Below the pieces are notes generated by a model, which worked only from the letters and a program-made list of their open reading frames with translations, searched no databases and was not told the origin of the DNA. Positions 1-7,880 of a stretch of DNA of 38,687 nucleotides are shown piece after piece. The stretch lies in contig WHTV01000031.1 of the NCBI GenBank assembly GCA_009377535.1, positions 1-38,687 of the forward strand, written 5' to 3'. The first letter of the stretch is position 1. Each line of letters begins with the position of its first letter. The stretch is from Kiloniellaceae bacterium (GTDB lineage: Bacteria; Pseudomonadota; Alphaproteobacteria; Kiloniellales; Kiloniellaceae). Position numbers and translations under genes: made by a program.

Positions 1-90
1 ATGGCGCCTGCACTTATGCACGTAAGGGTGCAGGGAACCCGGGAATAATTCACGGCGTTATACGGTCTCTATTAGTCAGGAGGTCACGCC

Positions 91-159
91 ATGCCAAACC
101 CTTGTCCGAAATCGACATTTATGAGGCTGATCCGGACCGCGGGGTGCGGACGTGGATAG
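91..159 (+). CDS. Possible 22-codon leader ORF coupled to the first propeller gene
   Basis: A short ORF opens at ATG 91 behind a near-perfect ribosome site (AGGAGG at 78-83, 7 nt spacing). Its TAG (157-159) lies inside the first codons of the next gene, whose GTG start is at 152 (GTGGATAG). That gene's own upstream sequence shows no good ribosome site, so translation may be coupled through this ORF. The second propeller gene at 1922 has the same arrangement (ATGGATAG) with another upstream ORF. The peptide resembles nothing I know. It could instead be a degraded gene end, or the propeller's true start could lie elsewhere. TTATAC at 58-63 could be a -10 element, but I see no clear -35. Confidence 0.4.
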   Translation: MPNPCPKSTFMRLIRTAGCGRG

Positions 160-1552
160 TCGCACGCCCTATTCCCAGTTGCCCCTGGAGGCCGAATCGA
201 AACCGGCGCCTTCGGTGGTGGACAGGATCAGCTTTGCCGGCTTCATCATCGCCGTGCTGGCCCTGTTCTTCCTTGGCGGCGCCCTGGTCATGCTGCTTGG
301 CGTGTTCCCGGCGCAGGCGATCAAGGACGCCTACCGCGGCGGCGAAGCCTACTATTACAAAATGAAGCAGTCCCAGACCCCGCTGACCTCCGATTTCTGG
401 CAACCGGAGCGGAGTTCCGAGACGGGCGTCACGGTGAACACCCCAGAGGCCTATCCCGGCTACACCCTCTACACCTCCGGCCATGGCAGCGAGGCCTCAC
501 TGGTTTCCCTCGACGGCAAGGTGGTGCACAGCTGGAAACTGCCCTACAGCAAGATCTGGAACGAGACCTCGCCGGTGAAGAATCCGCAGCCGGATCCCTT
601 CCTCTATTGGCGCAAGGCGACGCTGCTGCCGAACGGCGACCTGCTGGCGATCTTCGTGGCGACGGGTGACACGCCCTGGGGCTACGGCATGGTGAAGCTC
701 GACAAGGATTCCAACGTCCTCTGGAGCTACCTTGGCCAGACCCACCACGACTTCGACATCGGCGCCGACGGCAGGATCTACGGGCTGACCCATGAGATGC
801 GGCGGAATACCTATGAGGGCCATCCGCAGCTCACCGTGCCGCGCCTCGACGACTTCGTCGTCGTGCTGTCGCCGGAGGGCGAGGAAGTAAAGAAGGTCTC
901 GATCCTCGACGCCCTGGCGCGCTCGCAGTACGAGTGGCTGCTGAACCGCGTGCCCTGGTACAACAAGCACGACTTCATCCACACCAACAACATCGACCTG
1001 ATCGAAAGCGGCGAGGTCGAAGCCTTGCCCTTCGCCAAGGAAGGCCAGGTGCTGCTGTCGTTCCGCGACATCAACACCCTGGCGCTGCTCGACCTCGAGT
1101 CCGAGGAGATTGTCTGGGCGCTCAGGGGCGGCTGGATCGCCCAGCACGATCCCGACATCCTGCCCAACGGCAACATCCTCATCTACGACAACCTCGGCGG
1201 CTTCGGGGAGGGCGGGCGCACCCGCATCCTGGAAATCGACCCGGTCACCACCGGCATCGAGTGGCGCTACGCCGGCAGTATCGAGCAGCCCTTCTTCAGC
1301 GAGGCGCGCGGTGCCCAGGAACGGCTGCCCAACGGCAACACGCTGATCACGGAGACCGCCGGAGGGCGCCTCTTCGAGGTCAGCCAGGACGGACGCATCG
1401 TCTGGGAATTCATGAACCCTGTGCGCGCCAAGCATCCGGAGAGCGGCGAGGCCATAGTGCCGATCGTTTCCTGGGCGCAGCGCTATGCGCCGCAGACGCT
1501 GGACCCTGGCTTCAGAGACCAGCTGGCAGCACGCGAAAACGAGAGGAGTTAG
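152..1552 (+). CDS. Membrane-anchored arylsulfotransferase-like beta-propeller protein, copy 1
   Basis: This 466-residue protein has one N-terminal membrane segment (about residues 27-50) followed by a propeller made of repeated units of the type LPNGN, each followed by a short aromatic strand. This is the pattern of bacterial arylsulfate sulfotransferases (ASST family), which move a sulfuryl group from a phenolic sulfate to another acceptor outside the cytoplasm without PAPS. Candidate active-site histidines are H198/H199 (THHDFD), H277 (FIHTNN) and H332 (AQHDPD), and all are kept in the second copy. There is no cysteine in the protein, unlike enterobacterial ASST, which needs a Dsb-made disulfide. 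The GTG start is chosen because the N-terminus (MDSRTP) matches copy 2. Some proteins with this fold have no shown sulfotransferase activity, so the substrate and even the reaction are inference. Confidence 0.8.
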   Translation: MDSRTPYSQLPLEAESKPAPSVVDRISFAGFIIAVLALFFLGGALVMLLGVFPAQAIKDAYRGGEAYYYKMKQSQTPLTSDFWQPERSSETGVTVNTPEAYPGYTLYTSGHGSEASLVSLDGKVVHSWKLPYSKIWNETSPVKNPQPDPFLYWRKATLLPNGDLLAIFVATGDTPWGYGMVKLDKDSNVLWSYLGQTHHDFDIGADGRIYGLTHEMRRNTYEGHPQLTVPRLDDFVVVLSPEGEEVKKVSILDALARSQYEWLLNRVPWYNKHDFIHTNNIDLIESGEVEALPFAKEGQVLLSFRDINTLALLDLESEEIVWALRGGWIAQHDPDILPNGNILIYDNLGGFGEGGRTRILEIDPVTTGIEWRYAGSIEQPFFSEARGAQERLPNGNTLITETAGGRLFEVSQDGRIVWEFMNPVRAKHPESGEAIVPIVSWAQRYAPQTLDPGFRDQLAARENERS

Positions 1553-1554
1553 AT

Positions 1555-1827
1555 ATGCAGTATAAATTCAAGGTTCTCGCAGCCCTGGCGACCGCCGGCC
1601 TGGCCTTTGGCGCCAGCCCGGCCCTGGCCTACATCGGGCCCGGTGCGGGGCTCTCCCTGCTGGGTGCCCTCTGGGGCGTCGTCGCGGCGGTCGCCGCCGC
1701 CCTGCTGTTCCTGCTGATCTGGCCGCTGCGGCGGCTCATGCGGCGGCAGCGTTCCGTTCCCCGGCCAGCCGCCGCCGAGCGGTCGACGGAACGGCCACAA
1801 GGCTCCACCCCTGCGCAGGGTCGCTGA
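1555..1827 (+). CDS. Small signal-peptide/TM protein with YIGPGAG motif
   Basis: This 90-residue ORF starts 2 nt after the preceding stop and has a ribosome site (GAGAGGAG) in the end of that gene. Residues 1-25 look like a cleavable signal peptide ending in ALA. They are followed by YIGPGAG, one long hydrophobic segment (about 30-58) and an arginine-rich tail that should stay in the cytoplasm. I recognise no named family. The glycine-rich motif directly after the signal cleavage site looks conserved-type rather than random. Its position between an anchored propeller and membrane genes suggests a small membrane partner of the sulfuryl-transfer proteins, which is inference. The equivalent gene after copy 2 is deleted except for its start codon and last codons (3328-3355). 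Confidence 0.7.
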   Translation: MQYKFKVLAALATAGLAFGASPALAYIGPGAGLSLLGALWGVVAAVAAALLFLLIWPLRRLMRRQRSVPRPAAAERSTERPQGSTPAQGR

Positions 1828-1893
1828 TTCCACGCCGCCCTCTCCATGGATCTCATGACCTTGGGACTCTTCGATCTGGCCGGCCCTGTCCTC
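1807..1893 (+). repeat. Duplicated 87-bp block, copy A (pairs with 3336-3422)
   Basis: These 87 bp match 3336-3422 without gaps, and I count 4 mismatches. The block covers the last codons of the small membrane gene and the first 16 codons of the three-TM gene. It is the downstream edge of a tandem duplication that produced the two propeller genes. Confidence 0.9.
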
Positions 1894-1929
1894 TCGCGCA
1901 GCCGCGCAGGCAGGTGCCGCCATGGATAG
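1846..1929 (+). pseudogene. 5' fragment of the three-TM membrane protein gene
   Basis: From ATG 1846 the first 16 codons read almost as the start of the intact gene at 3375 (MDLMTLGLFDLAGPVL against MDHLTLGLFDLAGPVL). The frame then runs into unrelated residues and stops at TAG 1927-1929, inside the start of the second propeller gene (ATG 1922). It is the truncated copy left by the tandem duplication. It may still be translated as a 27-residue leader that couples ribosomes to the propeller start, as the ORF at 91-159 may do for copy 1. Confidence 0.85.
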
Positions 1930-3325
1930 CCGCACGCCGCTTGACCAGCGGTCGCCGACGACCGAGGGGAAGCCGGCGCCGACGTTGCTCGACCGCATAA
2001 GCTTCGGCGGCTTCATGCTGGCGGTGCTGTTCCTCTGCTTTCTGGGCGGCGGCATGGTAATCCTGGCCGACGTGTTTCCCGCGCAGGCCATGAAGGACGC
2101 CTACCGCGGCGGCAAGTCCCTCGTAGAGAAGATAAGGATGTCGGAGAGTCCGCTGGCTTCGGACTACTGGAAGCCGGAGCGCACCCCCGAACAGGGGGTG
2201 ACCATCAACGAGGCGGAGGCCTACCCGGGCTATACCCTCTACAGCTCCGGTCACGGCACGGTAGCCTACCTGATCGCCCTCGACGGGACGGTGGTGCAGG
2301 AGTGGCGCCTGCCCTTCAGCGCCATCTACGATCCTGAGCGCTCGCCGATCAAGCAGCCCATGCCTGACAGCTTCATGCATTGGAACCGGACCCGGCTGCT
2401 GCCGAACGGCGACCTCATCGTGATGTTCGAAACCTACGGGGACACGCCCTGGGGCTACGGCCTGGCCAGGCTCGACAAGGACTCCAATGTAGTTTGGAGC
2501 TACCTTGGCCAGACCCATCATGATTTCGACGTCGCCGAGGACGGCCGCATCTACGTCCTGACCCACGAGATGCGCAATAACACCTACGAAGGGCTTCGGC
2601 AGATCACCGTGCCGCGGCTGGACGACGCCGTGGTCGTGCTGTCGCCGGAGGGCGAGGAGCTGAAGAAGGTCGTCATCATGGACGTCCTGGCGCGGTCAGA
2701 CTACGCGCGGCTGCTGGACCACATCAGCTGGTTCAACAACAACGACTTCATCCACACCAACACCGTGGAATATATCGACGCCGAGAAGGCGTCGGTGCTG
2801 CCTTTTGCTTCGGAAGGGCAGGTGATGCTGTCGTTCCGCGACATCGGAACCCTTGCGGTGCTCGATCTGGACTCCGAGGAGATCGTCTGGTCGCGGCGTG
2901 GCAACTGGGTGGGGCAGCACGACCCGGATATCCTGACCAATGGCAACATCCTGCTGTTCGACAACCTCGGCAAGTTCGGGCCGGGCGGTCGCTCGCGTAT
3001 CCTGGAGATCGATCCCCAGACTGGCGCCGAGGTGTGGCGCTACGAAGGCTCCGAGGAGATTTTCTTCGAGAGCGATGTCCGCGCCTCGCAGGAGCGCCTG
3101 CCCAACGGCAACACGCTGATCACAGAAGCCTCCGGCGGACGGCTGTTCGAGGTGACTCCCGACGGACGCATCGTGTGGGAGTTCGTCAACCCCGTGCGTG
3201 AGACGCACCCCGAGACCGGCGACACCATCCTGCCGATCGTGTCCTGGGCCCAGCGCATTTCGCCGCAGGTGCTGGATCCTGCGTTCCGGGATCAGCTGTC
3301 GGCGAGCGAAAGTGGAAGGAGTTAG
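1922..3325 (+). CDS. Membrane-anchored arylsulfotransferase-like beta-propeller protein, copy 2
   Basis: This 467-residue paralogue of the gene at 152 can be aligned over its whole length. It shares the N-terminal anchor (about residues 28-51), the propeller repeats and all three candidate active-site histidine motifs (THHDFD, FIHTNT, GQHDPD). Its only cysteine lies in the membrane segment, so the outer domain is again cysteine-free. The two copies differ in many surface positions and in the loop after the anchor, which suggests different acceptors rather than simple dosage. In one well-conserved 60-bp block (841-900 against 2614-2673) I count 10 differences. The duplicated flank is much more alike, so the coding copies are older or faster diverging than the flank. 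As with copy 1, the reaction is inferred from the family. Confidence 0.8.
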   Translation: MDSRTPLDQRSPTTEGKPAPTLLDRISFGGFMLAVLFLCFLGGGMVILADVFPAQAMKDAYRGGKSLVEKIRMSESPLASDYWKPERTPEQGVTINEAEAYPGYTLYSSGHGTVAYLIALDGTVVQEWRLPFSAIYDPERSPIKQPMPDSFMHWNRTRLLPNGDLIVMFETYGDTPWGYGLARLDKDSNVVWSYLGQTHHDFDVAEDGRIYVLTHEMRNNTYEGLRQITVPRLDDAVVVLSPEGEELKKVVIMDVLARSDYARLLDHISWFNNNDFIHTNTVEYIDAEKASVLPFASEGQVMLSFRDIGTLAVLDLDSEEIVWSRRGNWVGQHDPDILTNGNILLFDNLGKFGPGGRSRILEIDPQTGAEVWRYEGSEEIFFESDVRASQERLPNGNTLITEASGGRLFEVTPDGRIVWEFVNPVRETHPETGDTILPIVSWAQRISPQVLDPAFRDQLSASESGRS

Positions 3326-3335
3326 ATATGGTCCT

Positions 3336-3422
3336 ACCCCTGCGCAGGGTCGCTGATTCCACGCCGCGCGCTCCATGGATCACTTGACCTTGGGACTCTT
3401 CGATCTGGCCGGCCCTGTCCTC
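3336..3422 (+). repeat. Duplicated 87-bp block, copy B, with deletion scar upstream
   Basis: This is the partner of 1807-1893. Directly upstream, the start codon of the vanished small membrane gene remains (GTTAGATATG, 3321-3330) and is joined almost at once to that gene's last codons (ACCCCTGCGCAGGGTCGC). About 250 bp present in copy A, nearly the whole small gene, are missing here. Confidence 0.9.
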
Positions 3423-4139
3423 ACGTGGCTCGACCAGTCGCTCGCCGCTGCCGTCCCGGCAGCGGGGCGCCTGGTGCTCTGGGGACTGGTCGCCGCGGCT
3501 TTCTCGATGGCGCTCTACGCGGCTCTCTCGCCGCAGCAGCGCCTGCGCCGCATCCGCGAGCAGGCGGTCGAGGCGCGCCGCGCGCTGGACAGCTACGAGG
3601 GCAGCTTCGCCGACGCCCGCCCGCTGCTCGCCGCCATGTTCTCCACCTCGATGAAGCAGCTGGCCGTCGTGTTCGGGCCGGCGGTGCTGGCCTCGCTGCC
3701 GCTGCTCTTCATGCTGGCCTGGCTGCATGGCGCCTTCGGCTACGTGCTGCCGGAGCGGGAGGCCACCGTCGACCTGCGCACCCTGCCGGAAGGCTATGAG
3801 GCGACCGTGCGGCAGAGCGAGGCGGCACCGCTGTCCGGCAGGGAAGTGGCGGAGACGCCCTTCCTGGTGGTGCGCGACGGGCGTGGCCGCGTCGTCGAGG
3901 AGCGCGCCCTGAACGCACCGGTAACCTCGCTGCACAAGGAGCAGTGGTGGAACCTGCTGATCGCCAATCCGCTGGGCTACCTCGCGGAGGACAGTCCCCT
4001 GGAGTGGGTGGAGATCGACCTGCCGCGACAGGAGGTGCTGCCCTTCGGTCCCTGGTGGCTGCGCACCTGGGAGTTCGTCTTCTTCACCACGCTGGTGGCC
4101 GCCTCGCTCGCCATCAAGCTGCTGTTCAGGCTGGTATGA
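3375..4139 (+). CDS. Three-TM membrane protein with Oxa1/YidC-like layout
   Basis: This 254-residue protein has three clear membrane segments: about residues 31-51, 98-122 and 228-252. Between the first two lies a charged, arginine-rich helical stretch (about 52-88) typical of a cytoplasmic coiled coil. Between the second and third lies a polar domain of about 100 residues that should face the periplasm. The order TM - coiled coil - TM - TM is that of the Oxa1 superfamily (YidC, archaeal DUF106, EMC3), which inserts membrane proteins. The extra outer domain is unusual for that group. The likeness is by layout only, with no confirmed homology. The stop overlaps the next start (ATGA), so the gene is co-translated with the sulfotransferase. 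Confidence 0.7.
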   Translation: MDHLTLGLFDLAGPVLTWLDQSLAAAVPAAGRLVLWGLVAAAFSMALYAALSPQQRLRRIREQAVEARRALDSYEGSFADARPLLAAMFSTSMKQLAVVFGPAVLASLPLLFMLAWLHGAFGYVLPEREATVDLRTLPEGYEATVRQSEAAPLSGREVAETPFLVVRDGRGRVVEERALNAPVTSLHKEQWWNLLIANPLGYLAEDSPLEWVEIDLPRQEVLPFGPWWLRTWEFVFFTTLVAASLAIKLLFRLV

Positions 4140-5338
4140 CCTTGGCGAGCCAGCTCCATCTCACCCCGCCGGTCGAGGCACGCACCGAGGCGTTCCGTGT
4201 GACGCCCTGGGTGCACCACTGCGGGCGCCTGGTCGCCCGCCACCGCGCGCTCTGGATTCGTCTCGGCAATGCCGAGACGCGGCTTCGGGCCAGCGACATC
4301 GAGGACATCGCCGTCGAGAACCCGGTTTTCGTCTGCGGCCTGGCGCGTGCCGGCACCACCATCCTGCTGGAGACTCTGGCGCAGCACCCGCAACTCGGCA
4401 GCCATCGCTATCGCGACGATCCTTTCATCTTTACGCCGATCTTGTGGAATCTCTTCCTCGACCGGCTGCCCGGGGCGGACAGCGCACCGGCGGAGCGTGC
4501 CCATGCCGACGGCATCGAAGTGACGGCGGACAGTCCCGAGGCCTTCGAGGAGATGATCTGGATGGCCTTCTTCGAGCGGCTGCACGACCCCTACAGCAGT
4601 GCCGTGCTGGACGCGGGAACGTCCTGCCCGCCCTTCGAGGACTTCTTTCGCGACCACATCCGCAAGCTGCTGTGGGTGCGCGGGCGGCCACGCTATCTTT
4701 CCAAGGCCAACTACGACGTGACGCGCATGGCCTACCTGCTGAAGCTGTTTCCGGATGCGCGCTTCATCGTGCCGTTGCGCGAGCCTGCGGCGCACATCGC
4801 TTCCCTGGCGAAGCAGCACCGCCTGTTCAGCGAGGGCGAACGCCGCTACCCGCGGGCGCTGAAGCACATGCAGCGGATCGGGCATTTCGAGTTCGGTCTC
4901 GACCGCCGCCCGATCAACGTGGGCGACGGCGCCGTCTCGGAAATCCTGCAGGCCTTCTACAACGGCGATGAGGTGCGCGGCTTGGCGCTTTACTGGGCCA
5001 GCCTGCACGCCTGGCTGGCCGATCTGCTGGAGTCCGATGCGGCCCTGCGCGCGGCCGTGCGGGTGGTGCGCTTCGAGGATCTCTGCCGCAGCCCGCGCGA
5101 GACGCTCGCCGGCATCTTCGAGCACTGCGCCTTGCCCGACAGCACCGGCCTGGTAGAGGCGGCCGCGGCCCGGATGCACGCGCCGACATACTATCGGCCC
5201 AGCTTCACTCCCCAGGACCTCGCGGTCGTCGCGGAGCTCACCGGCGACACCGCCCGGCGTTTCGGTTATGGAGAGGACCTGACCGCGAGCGGCAGGTCCC
5301 CGTCCTCGAATGCCACGACGATAGGGCGCCGCGGGTAG
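4136..5338 (+). CDS. PAPS-dependent sulfotransferase family protein
   Basis: This 400-residue cytoplasmic protein has the two sulfotransferase signatures. A phosphosulfate-binding loop GLARAGTT lies at residues 68-75, after a beta strand (NPVFVC). A 3'-phosphate-binding segment VPLREP lies around residue 215. Such enzymes transfer sulfate from PAPS to a hydroxyl or amine of a small molecule, lipid or glycan. The start overlaps the upstream stop by 4 nt. The gene sits beside two anchored arylsulfotransferase-like proteins, so it may make the sulfated donor or a related product for them. This pairing is inference. The acceptor cannot be read from the sequence. Confidence 0.85.
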   Translation: MTLASQLHLTPPVEARTEAFRVTPWVHHCGRLVARHRALWIRLGNAETRLRASDIEDIAVENPVFVCGLARAGTTILLETLAQHPQLGSHRYRDDPFIFTPILWNLFLDRLPGADSAPAERAHADGIEVTADSPEAFEEMIWMAFFERLHDPYSSAVLDAGTSCPPFEDFFRDHIRKLLWVRGRPRYLSKANYDVTRMAYLLKLFPDARFIVPLREPAAHIASLAKQHRLFSEGERRYPRALKHMQRIGHFEFGLDRRPINVGDGAVSEILQAFYNGDEVRGLALYWASLHAWLADLLESDAALRAAVRVVRFEDLCRSPRETLAGIFEHCALPDSTGLVEAAAARMHAPTYYRPSFTPQDLAVVAELTGDTARRFGYGEDLTASGRSPSSNATTIGRRG

Positions 5339-5468
5339 CGGCCTCGGTTCGACGACCTCCGAGCGCGGTCGGAAAAGGCTCTAGAGTCGCTCGCGGACCT
5401 GAAAGGCCCTTGCGGCGCGTCTACTCCTGGGTCAAACCGGGGTGCAGGCGCCCAACAAGGACAGTCCC

Positions 5469-7880
5469 ATGAAATCTCATACCCAGGTCGTCGTCATCGG
5501 GGGCGGCGTCGTCGGCTGCAGTGTGCTCTATCACCTGACCAAGGCCGGCTGGCGCGACGTCGTGCTGCTGGAACGCAGCGAGCTGACCTCCGGATCGACT
5601 TGGCACGCCGCCGGCGGCATGCACACCCTGAACAGCGATCCCAACGTCGCCAAGCTGCAGCGCTACACCATCAACCTCTACAAGGAGATCGAGGAGATCT
5701 CCGGCCAGTCCTGCGGCGTGCACATGCCGGGCGGCCTGCTGCTGGCGGATTCCCCGGCCTGGCTCGACTACCTGAAGGTGGCCCAGGGCAAGGGCAGGGT
5801 GCTGGGGCTGGAAACCGACTTCATTTCCATGGCCGAGGCCAAGGAGCGGCTTCCCCTGATCAACGAGAAGCGCTTCCTCGGCGCGCTCTTCGCTCCGCTG
5901 GAAGGTCACGTCGACCCCTCCGGCGTCACCCATGCCTATGCCAAGTCCGCCCGCCTCGGCGGCGCGGAAATCGAGCGTTTCACCCGCGTCGTCGATCTGC
6001 AGCCCCTGAAGGACGGCTGGGAGGTGGTCACCGACAAGGGCGGCATCAAGGCCCAGCACGTCGTGAATGCGGGCGGCCTTTGGGCCCGGGAGATCGGCCG
6101 CATGGTCGGCCTCGAGCTGCCCGTCCTCGCCATGGAGCATCAATACCTCGTCACCGACGAGATGCCGGAGGTTGCAGCGCGCGACAAGGAACTGCCGCAC
6201 TGCATCGACTTCGGCGGCGAGATCTACATGCGCCAGGAGCGTGGCGGCCTGGTCATGGGCACCTACGAGCAGAGCGGCGTGCCGTGGTCGGAGAAGGTGA
6301 CGCCCTGGGACTTCGGCCACGAGCTGCTGCCGCCGGACCTCGACCGCATCGCCGACAACCTGGCCATCGCCTTCGACCACTTCCCGGCGCTGGAGACGGC
6401 CGGCATCAAGCAGGTCATCAACGGGCCGTTCACCTTCGCCCCCGACGGCAACCCGCTGGTCGGCCCGGTGCGTGGCCTGAAGAACTTCTGGATCGCCTGC
6501 GGCGTCATGGCCGGCTTCAGCCAGGGCGGCGGAGTCGGCCTGGCGCTCGCCAACTGGATGGTCGAAGGCGATCCCGGCATGGACGTCTTCGCCATGGACG
6601 TGGCGCGCTTCGGCGACTACGCGACGCTGGGCTACACCAACGCCAAGGTGCGCGAGAACTACGGCCGCCGTTTCAAGATCACCTTTCCCAACGAGCAGCT
6701 GCCGGCGGCGCGACCGCTGCGCACCACGCCGGTCTACGACCGCCTGAAGGCTGCGAACGCCGTTTTCGGCGCCGCCTATGGCCTGGAGCATCCGCTGTGG
6801 TTCGCGCCCCCGGGCGACGCACCCGTCGAGACGCCGAGCTACCGCCGCTCCAACGCCTTCGAGCCGGTGAAAGCCGAATGCAAGGCGGTGCGCGAAGCCG
6901 TCGGCCTGCTGGAGACCTCCAACTTCGCCAAGTACGAGGTGACGGGGCCGGTGGCCGAGGCCTGGCTGTCGCAGCTGCTCGCCAACCGCCTGCCGCAGGA
7001 GGGCCGCATCGTGCTGACGCCGATGCTCAATCCTGCCGGCAAGCTGATCGGCGACTTCACGGTGGCCAAGGCGGGGCGCGAGCGCTTCTTCGTCTTCGGC
7101 TCCGGCATCGCCGAGGACTACCACCTGCGCTGGTTCGAGAGTCACCTGCCGGCGACCGGCGTCGTTTTGCGCTCGCTGAGCCGCGACCTGCTGGGCTTCG
7201 CCATCGCCGGACCGCAGGCGCGCGCACTGCTGGCGCGGCTCACCGCCGCCGACGTCTCCAATGCGGCTTTTCCCTTCATGCATTTCCGCCGCCTGGACCT
7301 GGGAATGGTCCCGGTCTGGGTCGGGCGCATCTCCTTCACCGGCGATCTCGGCTATGAGATCTGGGTGGCGCCGGACGCGCAGCGCCGACTCTACGACGAC
7401 ATCCTGGCGGCCGGGGCGGATCTCGGCCTGCGCCTCTTCGGCGGCCGCGCGCTCGACTCCCTGCGCCTGGAGAAGGGCTATGGCAGCTGGTCGCGGGAAT
7501 ACCGGCCACTCTACGGCCCCGCGGAGGCGGGGCTCGAGCGCTTCGTCGATCTGCGCAAGAGCTCTTTCATCGGCCGCGAGGCCGTGCTGCGGGAGAAGGC
7601 GGCGGGGCCGAAGCTGCGCCTCGTGACTTTCACGATCGAGGCCGACGGCGCCGACGTGGTGGGCGACGAGGCAGTGTGGCATGGCGGCGAGGTGGTCGGC
7701 TGGGTCACCTCCGGCGGCTACGCGCACTGGGCCGACCGCTCGGTGGCACTGGCCTACCTGCCGGCCGCCCTGGCGCAGGCCGAGAGTGATTTCGCAATCG
7801 AGATCCTCGGCGATCGCCGTCCCGCGAAGCTTCAACCCGAGCCGCTGTTCGACCCCAAGCGCGAGCGCATGCTGGGGTAG
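5469..7880 (+). CDS. Dimethylglycine/sarcosine dehydrogenase-type flavoprotein with GcvT domain
   Basis: This 803-residue enzyme has two parts. Residues 1 to about 370 form a DAO-type FAD domain with dinucleotide motif VIGGGVVG (9-16) and the motif STWHAAG. Its H46 matches the histidine that binds FAD covalently in DMGDH and SARDH. After a linker (FAO_M-like, about 370-430) comes a tetrahydrofolate-binding GcvT/aminomethyltransferase half that runs to the end. The family oxidatively demethylates dimethylglycine or sarcosine and passes formaldehyde to folate. Length and order fit the single-chain DMGDH/SARDH type. ATG 5469 is chosen over an upstream ATG at 5442 because AAGGACAG precedes it and the FAD motif then sits at the usual distance. 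The exact N-methyl substrate is unknown. Confidence 0.9.
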   Translation: MKSHTQVVVIGGGVVGCSVLYHLTKAGWRDVVLLERSELTSGSTWHAAGGMHTLNSDPNVAKLQRYTINLYKEIEEISGQSCGVHMPGGLLLADSPAWLDYLKVAQGKGRVLGLETDFISMAEAKERLPLINEKRFLGALFAPLEGHVDPSGVTHAYAKSARLGGAEIERFTRVVDLQPLKDGWEVVTDKGGIKAQHVVNAGGLWAREIGRMVGLELPVLAMEHQYLVTDEMPEVAARDKELPHCIDFGGEIYMRQERGGLVMGTYEQSGVPWSEKVTPWDFGHELLPPDLDRIADNLAIAFDHFPALETAGIKQVINGPFTFAPDGNPLVGPVRGLKNFWIACGVMAGFSQGGGVGLALANWMVEGDPGMDVFAMDVARFGDYATLGYTNAKVRENYGRRFKITFPNEQLPAARPLRTTPVYDRLKAANAVFGAAYGLEHPLWFAPPGDAPVETPSYRRSNAFEPVKAECKAVREAVGLLETSNFAKYEVTGPVAEAWLSQLLANRLPQEGRIVLTPMLNPAGKLIGDFTVAKAGRERFFVFGSGIAEDYHLRWFESHLPATGVVLRSLSRDLLGFAIAGPQARALLARLTAADVSNAAFPFMHFRRLDLGMVPVWVGRISFTGDLGYEIWVAPDAQRRLYDDILAAGADLGLRLFGGRALDSLRLEKGYGSWSREYRPLYGPAEAGLERFVDLRKSSFIGREAVLREKAAGPKLRLVTFTIEADGADVVGDEAVWHGGEVVGWVTSGGYAHWADRSVALAYLPAALAQAESDFAIEILGDRRPAKLQPEPLFDPKRERMLG

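Noticed and set aside
1..48. 15-codon frame at the window start with an imperfect dyad
   Set aside because: It is too short to call, and the dyad (TGCAC...GTGCA) is interrupted; it may be the tail of whatever lies to the left.
5421..7835. 804-residue antisense ORF opposite the dehydrogenase
   Set aside because: It mirrors codon bias of the GC-rich sense gene; it has no family motif or ribosome site.
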